Numbered from the stretch's first letter, positions 33,401-40,961 are shown. The stretch: 64,000 nt of DNA from Collinsella sp. (GCA_031295385.1 JAUMOL010000011.1:7211-71210); one strand, 5' to 3'. Made by a program: numbers and translations. Notes: generated by a model not told the origin, from the letters alone.

Positions 33401-33464
33401 AGGTGGTACCGGGCACCAGCAGCGTGGCAGCAGCGGCGCGCGGGTCGGTTGAGGTGGTGGGCAT
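30420..33464 (-). CDS. M16C-family zinc metalloprotease (presequence protease-like)
   Basis: A 1014-residue protease of the PreP/falcilysin group, which degrades unstructured peptides within a closed clam-shell chamber. The inverted zinc site HILEH (in GVFHILEHSVLCGSAKFPVKEPF, about residues 75-97) marks the catalytic domain, and the second-zinc-ligand helix includes NEMKGALSDP (about 194-203). The C-terminal half holds the M16C linker and the inactive repeat, with VKGGAYGCGFRAAGE (about 856-870). ATG 33464 is chosen with GGAG 8-9 nt upstream. No signal peptide is seen, so it acts in the cytoplasm. It is a single-gene transcript. Confidence 0.92.
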   Translation of the reverse strand: MPTTSTDPRAAAATLLVPGTTCHGFAVELCETVPELDSDAYVLRHTASGARLLYLACDDENKAFAIGFKTPPADSTGVFHILEHSVLCGSAKFPVKEPFVDLIKSSMQTFLNAMTYPDKTIYPVATTNEQDLYNLMDVYLDAVFNPAIYTKPTIFEQEGWHYELDLPEGAESEGSDSSASLREGTLRYNGVVFNEMKGALSDPMSVLDDAVNAALYPDTAYAHESGGDPRAIPALTYEQFLDTHARHYNPSNSYITLYGDLDVDRALAFLDERYLSQPSAASRRMDAAVAAGEDPSTLAPNQLDAQTPVTCEYKRVEMATTPENALVGLGLVLGSALDRKRTIAADILFEALLGSNEAPVKKAILAAGLGGNVVSYTAAESLQPYELIMLQNAQPGVARELRRVFQDACRDLCEHGVPRERLEAIISSNEYDLRQRDYGIADGVAIACDALSTWLYDDDAATLALKYGPVYEELRGELDGSYFEDLLRELVLQNDHMALVELVPVDAAEGAESAEAAELATKRDAMTDAELADVVERTAALRAAQEAEDTPEDKATLPRLRVSDIGEARPEPPLVVDTTAPIPCLRHGIPTNRLAYAMQYFDLSCVAFEDLPYVTLLCRLLKQLPTREHSAEELDNLLAGKLGFLSFTTEVMTQPDVDGVRPYLLVSAGALSEKIDALASLPREVWSSTLLADADADRVRDVLTQIRIGLEQGFINNGHSAALGRAMSYSSPSAVVREQLSGVDFYLFLRDLLEHFDERLDDLRAKLAALADRIFVADGCMASFTGSDEDFDAYWDAAGDLGLGAGDGTDAGRNALVVPTPRDRHEAFVIPSDICFAASACDPRRLGIDVTGAWAVAANALSYDYLWNEIRVKGGAYGCGFRAAGERQTAFYTYRDPAIDPSIERVARAGAWLGSFEPDEAAFEGFIVSCVSGMDAPVKPYALTKRRNTTYLAGLDPHAREERRAQMLAATPAELRSLGADVTRIAAVAPTCVFGGRDVIAKSNAGFNVVDLLA

Positions 33465-33743
33465 ATGCAGTCTCCTTTGACGCCCCAGCGGGGGCGAATC
33501 GAGTCGAATCCTCGAGAGTATACCCATATGGAGCGCGGCTCTGCAGCGAACTGGAGACGATGTGGGTGGACTAGCCTAGCTAGGTTGATAACGAATGCTG
33601 CGGGTAGCCGCTGCACCCCGCTAAAGTGAAATAACACCCCGTTTACCGAATCATTTAGGAAATATATGGACTCCTAAAAAGTTCTAATACAATATAAGTA
33701 ATCTATCTATAAGCTGCTGATTCCTTGCAAAGGTATGGTTGAT

Positions 33744-34448
33744 ATGGTTGAAGCAAATAGCGTTGTCCCCCTGTACAAACAGATTGTCCGTGCGCTTTCT
33801 GATTCGATCGCCAACGGCACGTACCGCCCGGGAGATAAGCTCCCGACCGAGGCGGAGCTCATCGAGCAATTTGGCGTGAGCCGAATAACGGTTCGCTCCG
33901 CAATTAAAGAAATGGAAGATGCTGGGCTTGTTGAGAGGGCCCGCGGCAAGGGCACGTTCGTTTCGTCGGACACACAGATGTATGCCGCGGACGATCGTGA
34001 GAGCTTTACCCATTCGTGCCAGCTTGCGGGAAAACAGGCGTCTACCAGGGTTCTCGCAATGGGCTGGGACTTCCCAAGCCTGCGAGACGCGAAGTTCCTG
34101 GGCGTAGACGATATCCAAAAGGTATTGCGTAGTCGTCGTCTACGCCTTGTGGATGACAAGCCCACGATGCTGGAAACCAATAGCTATTCCGCTGCGCTTT
34201 CTTTTTTGGAGCATGAGTCCCTCGAGGATTCGCTGATGGCGGTACTCGATCGCCAGGGAATCAAGATGGGCCCCAACACGCGTACGCTCGAGGTCTGCTA
34301 TGCGAGCGAGCTCGAGGCGGCATACCTTAACGTGGAGCTGGACTCCCCTTTGCTCCTGTTTGTCGACAGGCGCTATGCTCCAAGCGGCGAGCCGCTTTTC
34401 ATCTCCCGTCAGGTGTACTGCACCGAGCGACTGAAGTTCTACTTGTAA
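33744..34448 (+). CDS. GntR-family regulator of the second PTS locus, UTRA domain
   Basis: A 234-residue HutC/FrlR-type regulator. The winged helix (about residues 5-75) has DKLPTEAELIEQFGVSRITV and ARGKGTFVSS; the UTRA domain follows to the end. TRTLEVCYASELEAAYLNV (about 185) resembles TFEVCYASQNEAFLLNV in the regulator at 8524, which implies related effectors. ATG 33744 is favoured since AAAGG (33729-33733) is 10 nt upstream; ATG 33735 is too close to it but cannot be excluded. TACAAT (33688-33693) is a -10 candidate. The gene precedes EIIA by 136 nt and presumably controls this locus. Confidence 0.88.
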   Translation: MVEANSVVPLYKQIVRALSDSIANGTYRPGDKLPTEAELIEQFGVSRITVRSAIKEMEDAGLVERARGKGTFVSSDTQMYAADDRESFTHSCQLAGKQASTRVLAMGWDFPSLRDAKFLGVDDIQKVLRSRRLRLVDDKPTMLETNSYSAALSFLEHESLEDSLMAVLDRQGIKMGPNTRTLEVCYASELEAAYLNVELDSPLLLFVDRRYAPSGEPLFISRQVYCTERLKFYL

Positions 34449-34506
34449 ATTAGAGATAGATTGGTCGATTTACCGACTAATTGTTACCGTTCGCGGATTT
34501 GGAAAA

Positions 34507-34542
34507 TTGACACACCGCGCAGGGGTAGATTGCTAATATACT
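34507..34542 (+). promoter_or_regulatory. Promoter region of EIIA, long-spaced -35/-10
   Basis: A perfect TTGACA (34507-34512) is followed by TAATAT (34534-34539) and TATACT (34537-34542), a spacing of 21 nt or more. The long gap suggests either an activator-dependent promoter or that the TTGACA is fortuitous. Confidence 0.35.
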
Positions 34543-34584
34543 TTGTTATGACAATATAGTACGTCTTATTGATATTGGAGAACT

Positions 34585-35004
34585 ATGAATAAGATATTGC
34601 TAGCGAGTCATGGTTATCTCGCCCAAGGTATGAAGAGCTCTCTCGAGATCCTGATGGGCGCCAACGACCGAATCGAGTGTCTGTGCGCCTATGTCGATGA
34701 CGACACGAGGGATGTCGCAGCGCTTATCGATGCTTGGATGGAGTCGAAGGACCCTGCCGACTCTTGGTTTGTCGTGACTGACATCTTTGGTGGCTCTGTA
34801 AACAACGAATTCATTCAGAGGCAGACTGCCGGATCGTTTACGTTGATCACCGGAATGAACTTGCCGCTGCTGGTGGAAATGGTTACACAGCTGGACTCCC
34901 TGGATGCGGACAAGGCCAAAGCCGCGGTCGAGGGATCACGTTCGTTTATCATGCTTTGTGAGGCGGCGGACATGCTCGCCGATGTCGAAGAAGAAGAGTT
35001 CTAG
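34585..35004 (+). CDS. PTS mannose-family EIIA
   Basis: A 139-residue cytoplasmic phosphocarrier. It begins NKILLASHGYLAQGMK, with the phosphorylated His in ASHG, and has WFVVTDIFGGSVNNEF (about residues 66-81), the usual fold-closing segment. The acidic end EEEEF is an extension. It takes phosphate from HPr and gives it to EIIB, encoded 62 nt downstream. It matches the EIIA half of the fusion at 11995 but is a separate gene. Confidence 0.93.
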   Translation: MNKILLASHGYLAQGMKSSLEILMGANDRIECLCAYVDDDTRDVAALIDAWMESKDPADSWFVVTDIFGGSVNNEFIQRQTAGSFTLITGMNLPLLVEMVTQLDSLDADKAKAAVEGSRSFIMLCEAADMLADVEEEEF

Positions 35005-35066
35005 CTCAAGCTTCAACGAATAATTCAACCCTGTCATTACCTTTATTACGTGTGGAGATGATTTTG

Positions 35067-35540
35067 ATGATTAAGCTTACGAGGGTCGATTACCGATTGA
35101 TTCACGGCCAGGTCGCCATGTCTTGGACGCATGCGCTGGATGTCGATTGCATCCTGTGTGCCAGCGATGCCGTGGCAAAAGACGACATGAGAAAAGCCGC
35201 TTTGAGGCTCGCCCGCCCCAGCGGCGTTAAACTCGTCATCAAGGATGTTGACGCTGCTATCGAGGCGCTCAACAGCGGCGTTACCGACAAGTATTCGCTG
35301 TTTATCATTGTCGAGACGATCGAGGATGCCTATCGCCTTGCTAAGGGTTGCAAAGACATCAAGGAGATCAATTTGGGCGGAACTCGAAAGTCTCCCGAGA
35401 CCACGCTTCATCCGACCCCCGCGATCTTTGCGACCGAAACCGATGCCGAGCATATCCAAGAGCTTGTGAACGATGGCGTGGTTATCGAAATCCGTCAGGT
35501 CCCCAATGACTCAAAGGTGTTTGCCAAGGACGTTTTTTAG
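35067..35540 (+). CDS. PTS mannose-family EIIB
   Basis: A 157-residue cytoplasmic phosphocarrier. The start KLTRVDYRLIHGQVAMSW contains the active His in LIHGQV. LGGTRKSPETT (about residues 109-119) is the later active-site loop. ATG 35067 has GGAG (35054-35057) 9 nt upstream; ATG 35052 overlaps it. A strong terminator follows, so EIIA and EIIB form one transcript distinct from SIS-EIIC-EIID. Confidence 0.93.
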   Translation: MIKLTRVDYRLIHGQVAMSWTHALDVDCILCASDAVAKDDMRKAALRLARPSGVKLVIKDVDAAIEALNSGVTDKYSLFIIVETIEDAYRLAKGCKDIKEINLGGTRKSPETTLHPTPAIFATETDAEHIQELVNDGVVIEIRQVPNDSKVFAKDVF

Positions 35541-35591
35541 CCGAAAACATGTTGGTGTTCGGTTTTTATTGAACCGATGCTCTATGTCTAT

Positions 35592-35623
35592 GCCCGCCGA
35601 TCATTTGATCGGCGGGCTTTTTA
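35592..35623 (+). terminator. Strong terminator after EIIB, inside the PTS locus
   Basis: GCCCGCCGATCA (35592-35603) pairs with TGATCGGCGGGC (35606-35617), followed by TTTTTATT. A weaker hairpin, CCGAA with TTCGG and T-run, stands at 35541-35569. Confidence 0.88.
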
Positions 35624-35656
35624 TTAAAGAAAAATTAAAAAAACCTGAAATAGTTC

Positions 35657-35687
35657 TTGCATAGTTAGTTATATAAAGTATTATAAC
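35657..35687 (+). promoter_or_regulatory. Promoter and GTTATA/TATAAC operator before SIS paralogue 4
   Basis: TTGCAT (35657-35662) and TATTAT (35679-35684) are separated by 16 nt. GTTATA (35668-35673) and TATAAC (35682-35687) form an inverted repeat over the -10. Similar TTATA words occur before the genes at 10729, 11995 and 18150. Confidence 0.6.
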
Positions 35688-35734
35688 GTCATGGGATGAA
35701 TGAAGGGTTCATCCAAGTGAGTTAGGAGTAAGGG

Positions 35735-36769
35735 ATGTTCAATTTCGATGAGCCTCGTTACGAGAAGGTTGTGAGCGATGCCCTCGCTCTCCGTCCTCAG
35801 ATTGAGGCTGCCGTGGACAAGGTCTGCGAGCAGGGTTATTCCAACATCTTCTTCATCGGCTGCGGCGGCACCTGGGCCCACACGCTCCCGATGAAGTATT
35901 GGGTCGAGACCACCACGGCCGACGTCGACGTCCACTGCGAGATTGCCGCTGAGTTCCTCGCATGCCCGCCCAAGACCTTCAACAAGGACTCGGTCTGCGT
36001 CTTCTCCACCCGTACCGGCACCACCCCCGAGATCATCGAGGCCGCCAAGTTCTGCCAGGAGCAGGGCGCCCGCACGCTGATGTATGTCTCCAACGACAAC
36101 ACCCCGGCCACCGAGTACGCCGATTACAAGTTCTTCAGCTTCGCCGAGGACGACGTTCTGTGCGAGGCCATCTACACCTACCAGATCACGCTGGTCGCCC
36201 GCTTCCTCAAGAACGCCGGCGCCTTCCCCAAGTACGACACCTTCATGGAGGAGTTCGGCAACATCGCTCCGTACCTCATCAAGGCCAAGGACGCTCAGGA
36301 CGAGCGCTGCGCCGCCATGGCCGAGGACTTCAAGGACACCGACTACCACATGGTGATTGGTTCCGGCATGCTCTGGGGCGAGGCCTACGACTACGCTATG
36401 TGCATTCTCGAGGAGATGCAGTGGATCAAGACCAAGTCTATCCACGCCGCCGAGTTCTTCCACGGCACCATCGAACTGTGCGAGGAGGGCACGAGCCTCA
36501 TCATGCTCTACGGCGAGGACGACACCCGTAAGCTCATGGACCGCGTGGACAACTTCACTCACATGCTCGCCGACGAGAAGGGCGTCCATGTCCGCGTGAA
36601 CAAGTTCGACACCGCCGAGGTCGAGCTGCCGTTCAGCGACCCCGAGTTCCGCAAGATCGTCTCCCCGATGGTCACCTACACCATCACCGAGCGTCTGAGC
36701 TGCCATCTCGAGCACGTCCGTAACCACCCGCTCACCACGCGTCGTTACTATCACCAGATGAACTACTAA
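35735..36769 (+). CDS. SIS-domain deglycase (FrlB/GfrE/GfrF-like), paralogue 4
   Basis: A 344-residue double-SIS protein, the longest of the four. SNIFFIGCGGTWAHTLPMKY opens the first site and FSTRTGTTPEI (about residues 89-99) is the phosphate loop. AAEFFHGTIE (about 239-248) replaces the HGPFE seen in the other three, and the end reads RRYYHQMNY rather than RRYMWKL(D/S)Y. These changes suggest a different substrate or a GfrE-versus-GfrF type split. It lies between EIIB and EIIC and shares a transcript with EIIC-EIID. A high share of C-ending codons suggests strong expression. Confidence 0.88.
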   Translation: MFNFDEPRYEKVVSDALALRPQIEAAVDKVCEQGYSNIFFIGCGGTWAHTLPMKYWVETTTADVDVHCEIAAEFLACPPKTFNKDSVCVFSTRTGTTPEIIEAAKFCQEQGARTLMYVSNDNTPATEYADYKFFSFAEDDVLCEAIYTYQITLVARFLKNAGAFPKYDTFMEEFGNIAPYLIKAKDAQDERCAAMAEDFKDTDYHMVIGSGMLWGEAYDYAMCILEEMQWIKTKSIHAAEFFHGTIELCEEGTSLIMLYGEDDTRKLMDRVDNFTHMLADEKGVHVRVNKFDTAEVELPFSDPEFRKIVSPMVTYTITERLSCHLEHVRNHPLTTRRYYHQMNY

Positions 36770-36850
36770 TCCTCTCAAATTGCTGCGGTTGTCTGCAGGC
36801 GAGCTGCGCAGAATGCCTCGCCTGCAGACCCGTTTCTGGGGTTGATCGAA

Positions 36851-37624
36851 ATGGTTGTCCAGTATCTTCTAGTTGCACTGGTCGCATTTATTGCGTCCAT
36901 GGACGAGCAATTATTTGGCATTACGATGCTTGGTCGTCCGCTGTTTACGAGCCTGTTCGTTGGCTTGATCCTTGGCGATGTCCAGCAGGGCGTTATCGTC
37001 GGCGCTGCTTTGGAGTCCATGTTCATGGGCGCCATCATGGTCGGCGCGGCGGTTCCTCCCGAGGTCTATGCCTCCGGCGTGCTTGGCTGCGCGTTTGCCG
37101 TCATTACGGGTACGGGCACGGCAACTGCCGTCGCGCTCGCCCTTCCCGTCTCCGTCTTCCTTCAGGTGTGGCGCAACTTCTGCTACGCCGTTCCGGGTGC
37201 CTTTGCCTGCAGGAAGATTGAGACCGCTCTGGCAAATCGCGATCTTGCCAAGGCGAACCTGTACCATCTGACCGTCGTGCCGCTGTCGATTGGCATTCCG
37301 TCTGCACTGCTGGTGTTTTGCTCGCTGTTCTTTGGTGCCGACCTCATCAACAATGCGCTCAACGCGATTCCGCAGTTTGTGATGGACGGCCTCAACGTTG
37401 CATCCGGCGTCATGGTCTGCATCGGCTTCGCACTTCTTATCAGGACCATGGGCGATAACAAGCTGCTTCCTTGGCTGTTCCTGGGATTCATTATGGTCAT
37501 CTACCTCAAGATGGACGTTATCGGCGTCGCCGCAGCTGCCATTTGCGTCGCACTGCTCCTGGCCTTCCGCGAGGGCTCGTCCGGTCCGCAGGCGGTTGCC
37601 GAGGATGAAGAGGAGGACTTCTAA
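36851..37624 (+). CDS. PTS mannose-family EIIC permease
   Basis: A 257-residue membrane permease. FIASMDEQLFGITMLGRPLFTSLFVGLILGDVQQG and GAALESMFMGAIMVGAAVPPE carry the family signature, followed by further hydrophobic segments and an acidic tail EDEEEDF. ATG 36851 is chosen, with TGGGG about 9 nt upstream; TTG 36842 is an alternative. Its stop overlaps the EIID start by one base. It lies 81 nt after the SIS gene. Confidence 0.94.
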   Translation: MVVQYLLVALVAFIASMDEQLFGITMLGRPLFTSLFVGLILGDVQQGVIVGAALESMFMGAIMVGAAVPPEVYASGVLGCAFAVITGTGTATAVALALPVSVFLQVWRNFCYAVPGAFACRKIETALANRDLAKANLYHLTVVPLSIGIPSALLVFCSLFFGADLINNALNAIPQFVMDGLNVASGVMVCIGFALLIRTMGDNKLLPWLFLGFIMVIYLKMDVIGVAAAAICVALLLAFREGSSGPQAVAEDEEEDF

Positions 37625-38472
37625 TGGCTACCCAGAACACCGACCTCAAAGAGGCCAAGAAGGACGCGATTATGACTCCCGATATGTATCGGAGCATGTT
37701 CCTTCGCCAGTTTACGAGCCAGTGCTCGCAGTCGTACGACAAGATGATGGCAATGGGCTTCATGTACACCATTCAGAAGCCCCTGCGAAAGATCTATCCC
37801 AACGACGACGATTACTATGCGGCGCTCGATCGCCATACCGAGTTCTTTAACATCACGCCTCATGTGCTTCCGTTTGTAGCCGGCCTAACGGTTTCGATGG
37901 AAGAGCAGGCGGCCGCCGATAAGAACTTCGACACGTCCTCGATTAACGCCATGAAGGTCGGCCTCATGGGACCGCTTTCCGGCATTGGCGATTCGTTCTA
38001 CTGGGGTACGTTCCGCGTGGTCGCCGCCGGCATTGGTATTGGTATCGCTTCGACGGGCAACCCGCTCGGCCCCATCGTGTATGCGCTCATCTACTCCGTG
38101 ATTAACTTTGCAACGCGTATCGTCGCCGCCCATCTGGGATACGACCTGGGAACCAAGTTCCTGCAGCAGTCCGAAGAGAACAACCTTATGTCTCGCATGA
38201 CGCATGCTGCCGGTGTCCTCGGAATGACCGTCATTGGCGCGATGATTGCGGCGCAGGTCTCGCTGTCCACTGCTTTGACCTTTGATGTGGGTGGTTCGGA
38301 GATTGTCCTGCAGGATTTGTTCGACTCGATCTTCCCTGGCCTTCTGCCCTTGCTGGCAACGTTCGCTTGCGTTGCCCTCTATAAAAAGGGTGTCAAGACC
38401 ATTTGGATTATTATTGGCATCTTCGCGATCTGCATCATCGGAACGGGCTTGGGAGTGTTCGCGGCGGCGTAA
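37624..38472 (+). CDS. PTS mannose-family EIID permease
   Basis: A 282-residue membrane component. MYRSMFLRQFTSQCSQSYDKMMAMGF, FFNITPHVLPFVAGLTVSMEEQ and NAMKVGLMGPLSGIGDSFYWGTF are family hallmarks; hydrophobic helices follow. The start codon shares a base with the EIIC stop (TAATG), giving tight coupling. It ends the locus, before a clear terminator. Compared with EIID at 13763, the N-terminus is more divergent. Confidence 0.95.
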   Translation: MATQNTDLKEAKKDAIMTPDMYRSMFLRQFTSQCSQSYDKMMAMGFMYTIQKPLRKIYPNDDDYYAALDRHTEFFNITPHVLPFVAGLTVSMEEQAAADKNFDTSSINAMKVGLMGPLSGIGDSFYWGTFRVVAAGIGIGIASTGNPLGPIVYALIYSVINFATRIVAAHLGYDLGTKFLQQSEENNLMSRMTHAAGVLGMTVIGAMIAAQVSLSTALTFDVGGSEIVLQDLFDSIFPGLLPLLATFACVALYKKGVKTIWIIIGIFAICIIGTGLGVFAAA

Positions 38473-38517
38473 AGTTGACTGCTATGCTCGCGCGTTGGAT
38501 AACTAACTGACCGTTTG

Positions 38518-38556
38518 AAAACGGGGCTCGGCGTAAGGCCGGCCCCGTTTTTTGTT
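38518..38556 (+). terminator. Terminator of the second PTS locus
   Basis: AAACGGGGC (38519-38527) pairs with GCCCCGTTT (38542-38550), followed by TTTGTTT. Confidence 0.85.
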
Positions 38557-38562
38557 TGAGGG

Positions 38563-38594
38563 ATTTTCCGACCGTCCAAAAATCCACGCTCGCC
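38563..38594. repeat. Fragment of repeat B
   Basis: The minus strand reads GAGCGTGGATTTTTGGACGG, then TCGGAAAATC, matching the first third of the units at 27176 and 28576. Confidence 0.5.
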
Positions 38595-38605
38595 CATCAC
38601 CTACG

Positions 38606-38860
38606 TATCTCTCATTTCTCATTTGTCACTAATACGAGAGATGGCACAAAGACGAGAGATGATTACGAGAGATAACTGAGCAGCAAAGAGACAAGAAATC
38701 ACGGCATTGTCTCAATATCGATTGTTCTACCAGCAAAAACATGTTTAAATGAAACAGATGGCAGATATCTTATCTCTCATCTTTCACTCATCTCTAATAC
38801 GAGAGATAACAGAGAGACAAGAGATAATTACGAGAGATAACTGAGAGACGAAGGAAATCT
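38606..38860. promoter_or_regulatory. CGAGAGAT box cluster before the AlbA_2 regulator
   Basis: Two similar blocks of about 90 bp (38606-38692 and 38768-38860) each start with TATCTCTCAT and contain TAATACGAGAGAT and ATTACGAGAGATAACTGAG. CGAGAGAT occurs at 38635, 38653, 38666, 38800 and 38831; ATCTCTC lies inverted at the start of each block. The blocks are 160 bp apart and end 43 nt before the gene. They look like multiple binding sites, most simply for the downstream protein's own winged helix. Confidence 0.55.
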
Positions 38861-38902
38861 ATTCGCGGCATTCTCCGCCGGACCGAGCGAAAGGACGTGC
38901 AG

Positions 38903-40369
38903 ATGAACGAAAACGAGCTGACCGGTCTGCTCGAGTCTTTAAGGCGCATGGGCTCGGACGATCTTAACGTCGAGGTCAAGGAGAGCGCCACGACGCTTTC
39001 CCGCGACGTATGGGAAACGGTTAGCGCATTCGCGAATACCGCCGGCGGCATCATCGTACTCGGAGTGAGCGAGCGCGCGGGCTTTGTCCCGGTTGAGAAC
39101 TTTGAGACCGAGAAGGTGCTCAACCAATTTGTCGCAGGCATGGGTGATGCCGGCGGTCGCGGAAAACTGGCCAATCCGCCCAAATACACCATTGAACGCG
39201 TGGAGCTCCAGGACACCGTGGTTCTGGTCATCACGATTGAGGAGCTCGACCCGTCGAGCAAGCCTTGTTATGTCATAGAGCGGGGCGCTCAAGGCGGCAG
39301 CTACAAACGCATCGATGACAAAGATGTTCCGCTCTCGTCGACCGAGGTTTTGGCACTGTCATCGTATGAACGGACGAGCCCCAGTGGTCGCGATGCAGTA
39401 CCCGGCGCGGTCGCAGGCGATCTTGACGAGGCCCTGGTCGACCGCACGATAGAGCGTGCTTTCTCGCTGACACCCCGTGCAATGCGCGGCGCGCCGGACA
39501 AGAAAACGAAGCTGGAGCGCCTGAATTTCCTCGACTCCCAGGGCAATGTTACTAAGGCCGGGCTCCTGGCCGCGGGTGCCTATCCTCAGCAGTTCTATCC
39601 CAAGCTCTTTATCGATGTGGCGGTCTATGCCGGAACGCAGAAGGGCGCGGCGGGGTCGTTGAGGTTCATGGACCGTACGATCTGCGAGGGAACGTTGGGC
39701 GAAATGATCTCGGATGCCGTCGCGGCAATCGCCAAGAATTTGCGGCGAACCTCGACGATCCAAGGCGTCTCGCGTGTCGACTCGCTGGAGATTCCCGAGG
39801 AAGTCCTGCGCGAGGCAATCGCCAACGCCGTAATCCACCGAGAATACGGAGATCGGTTCTGTGGGCAGTCGATCGCTGTTGACGTCTTTGATGACCGTAT
39901 CGAGGTGACGAACCCCGGCGGCCTATACGGGGGAAAGACTCGCGAGAACTTGTTTGACGGCAGCTCCCGATGCCGTAACGCGACGCTCGTGAAACTCATG
40001 TCGATTGTCCCGCTGCCGGATGGCGCAGGTTCGCCGGCTGAGGGCAATGGCTCGGGCATCCCGATGATGATCGATGCCATGCGCGCGCATGGTCTGGCCG
40101 AGCCCCTGTTCTGCCCGGGGTTCGATCGGTTCAAGGTCGTACTTTACCGTTCAAAGATCGAGCCGGTCGATCATGGCGGGGGCTTAATTGTGACGGCACT
40201 CAAACACTACGGCGAGCTGGGGACGCGTGAGCTGGCAGAACGTACGGGGCTTACAATTTCCCAGGTAAGGTCGCGCGTCAACGCGCTCATTGCTCAAGGC
40301 GAGCTTGAGCCCACGGCGCCGGCGACGAGCCGCAACCGCAAGTATCGACTGTCAGAGCGCGTGGAATAA
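38903..40369 (+). CDS. AlbA_2-domain ATP-binding protein with C-terminal winged helix
   Basis: A 488-residue regulator-like protein of the COG2865 type. The N-terminal AlbA_2 (Schlafen-like) domain (about residues 15-135) has VEVKESATTLSRDVWETVSAFANTAGGIIVLGV; the middle part contains the GHKL-type ATPase helix LREAIANAVIHREY (about 302-315) and FDDRIEVTNPGGL. A winged helix closes the protein (about 425-485, ELGTRELAERTGLTISQV). ATG 38903 has AAAGGA 7 nt upstream. Function is unproven; relatives are thought to be transcription or nucleic-acid-binding factors, and some sit in defence islands. The upstream box cluster supports autoregulation. Confidence 0.8.
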   Translation: MNENELTGLLESLRRMGSDDLNVEVKESATTLSRDVWETVSAFANTAGGIIVLGVSERAGFVPVENFETEKVLNQFVAGMGDAGGRGKLANPPKYTIERVELQDTVVLVITIEELDPSSKPCYVIERGAQGGSYKRIDDKDVPLSSTEVLALSSYERTSPSGRDAVPGAVAGDLDEALVDRTIERAFSLTPRAMRGAPDKKTKLERLNFLDSQGNVTKAGLLAAGAYPQQFYPKLFIDVAVYAGTQKGAAGSLRFMDRTICEGTLGEMISDAVAAIAKNLRRTSTIQGVSRVDSLEIPEEVLREAIANAVIHREYGDRFCGQSIAVDVFDDRIEVTNPGGLYGGKTRENLFDGSSRCRNATLVKLMSIVPLPDGAGSPAEGNGSGIPMMIDAMRAHGLAEPLFCPGFDRFKVVLYRSKIEPVDHGGGLIVTALKHYGELGTRELAERTGLTISQVRSRVNALIAQGELEPTAPATSRNRKYRLSERVE

Positions 40370-40469
40370 ATGCGCTAGTGGACGAGGCGACCCAATAATC
40401 GACCCTCGATTGGCGCCCACTAAGGTAAAGCGGTTGTTGCTCAGTCGACGGTGATGCTGAAGACTCGGC

Positions 40470-40961
40470 TTACGCCGGCATGGCCACGAACCCGTCCATC
40501 AAGAACAGCCTAAGAACCAGCTTGATTACATTTCCCGGTTTGACTTCTGCCGCGTCAAAGACGTGGCGCTCGGCGAGCTCGCTGCAGTATGCATAGATGT
40601 CGCGGATAAGGTCCGCGCCCGAAAGCGTAAACATGTAGCCTGCGTCCGAAAGCGCATTGGGCGCGGCGGGCAACTTGGCCATGTGGCAGAACGTTTGCAG
40701 GTCGGGCGCCATAACATTCTGGTAGTCGAGGTGGCCGCCGGCATCCTGTTCGGCAAGCTCCAATTGGCGCACGAAATCCAGCGCCGCTGCCAGCACAAAG
40801 CTCGGCGTAGGCGCGTTGACGTCCTGAGTGGTCGCCACGAGCCTGCCCGCCGCCTGCGTGACAAGCCAAGCGACCTCGCGCTGGCAACGCACGGCCTTGC
40901 GCGTAACCGGCTTGATGGACGAAGAAGAAACGCTCCCCTTAGGCGGATTCGAAGCAGCCAT
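40470..40961 (-). CDS. Hypothetical protein, 163 residues
   Basis: I do not recognise this family. The protein is mostly helical, with no membrane segment, and has Ser/Lys-rich residues 1-25 followed by a globular part with VATTQDVNAPTPSFVLAAALDFVRQLELAEQDAGG. It is convergent with the AlbA_2 gene. GGGAGGG stands 4-5 nt before the ATG, and codon use matches neighbours, so it is probably real. Confidence 0.6.
   Translation of the reverse strand: MAASNPPKGSVSSSSIKPVTRKAVRCQREVAWLVTQAAGRLVATTQDVNAPTPSFVLAAALDFVRQLELAEQDAGGHLDYQNVMAPDLQTFCHMAKLPAAPNALSDAGYMFTLSGADLIRDIYAYCSELAERHVFDAAEVKPGNVIKLVLRLFLMDGFVAMPA

Noticed and set aside
31578..33452. Plus-strand open frame of over 600 codons opposite the M16C protease
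   Set aside because: Composition is Val/Ala/Gln/His/Arg-rich as usual for antisense of GC-rich genes; the protease has the full zinc motif and family length.
38606..38860. Possible CRISPR array
   Set aside because: The CGAGAGAT words are only 8 bp, irregularly spaced and partly inverted, with no cas genes in the window.
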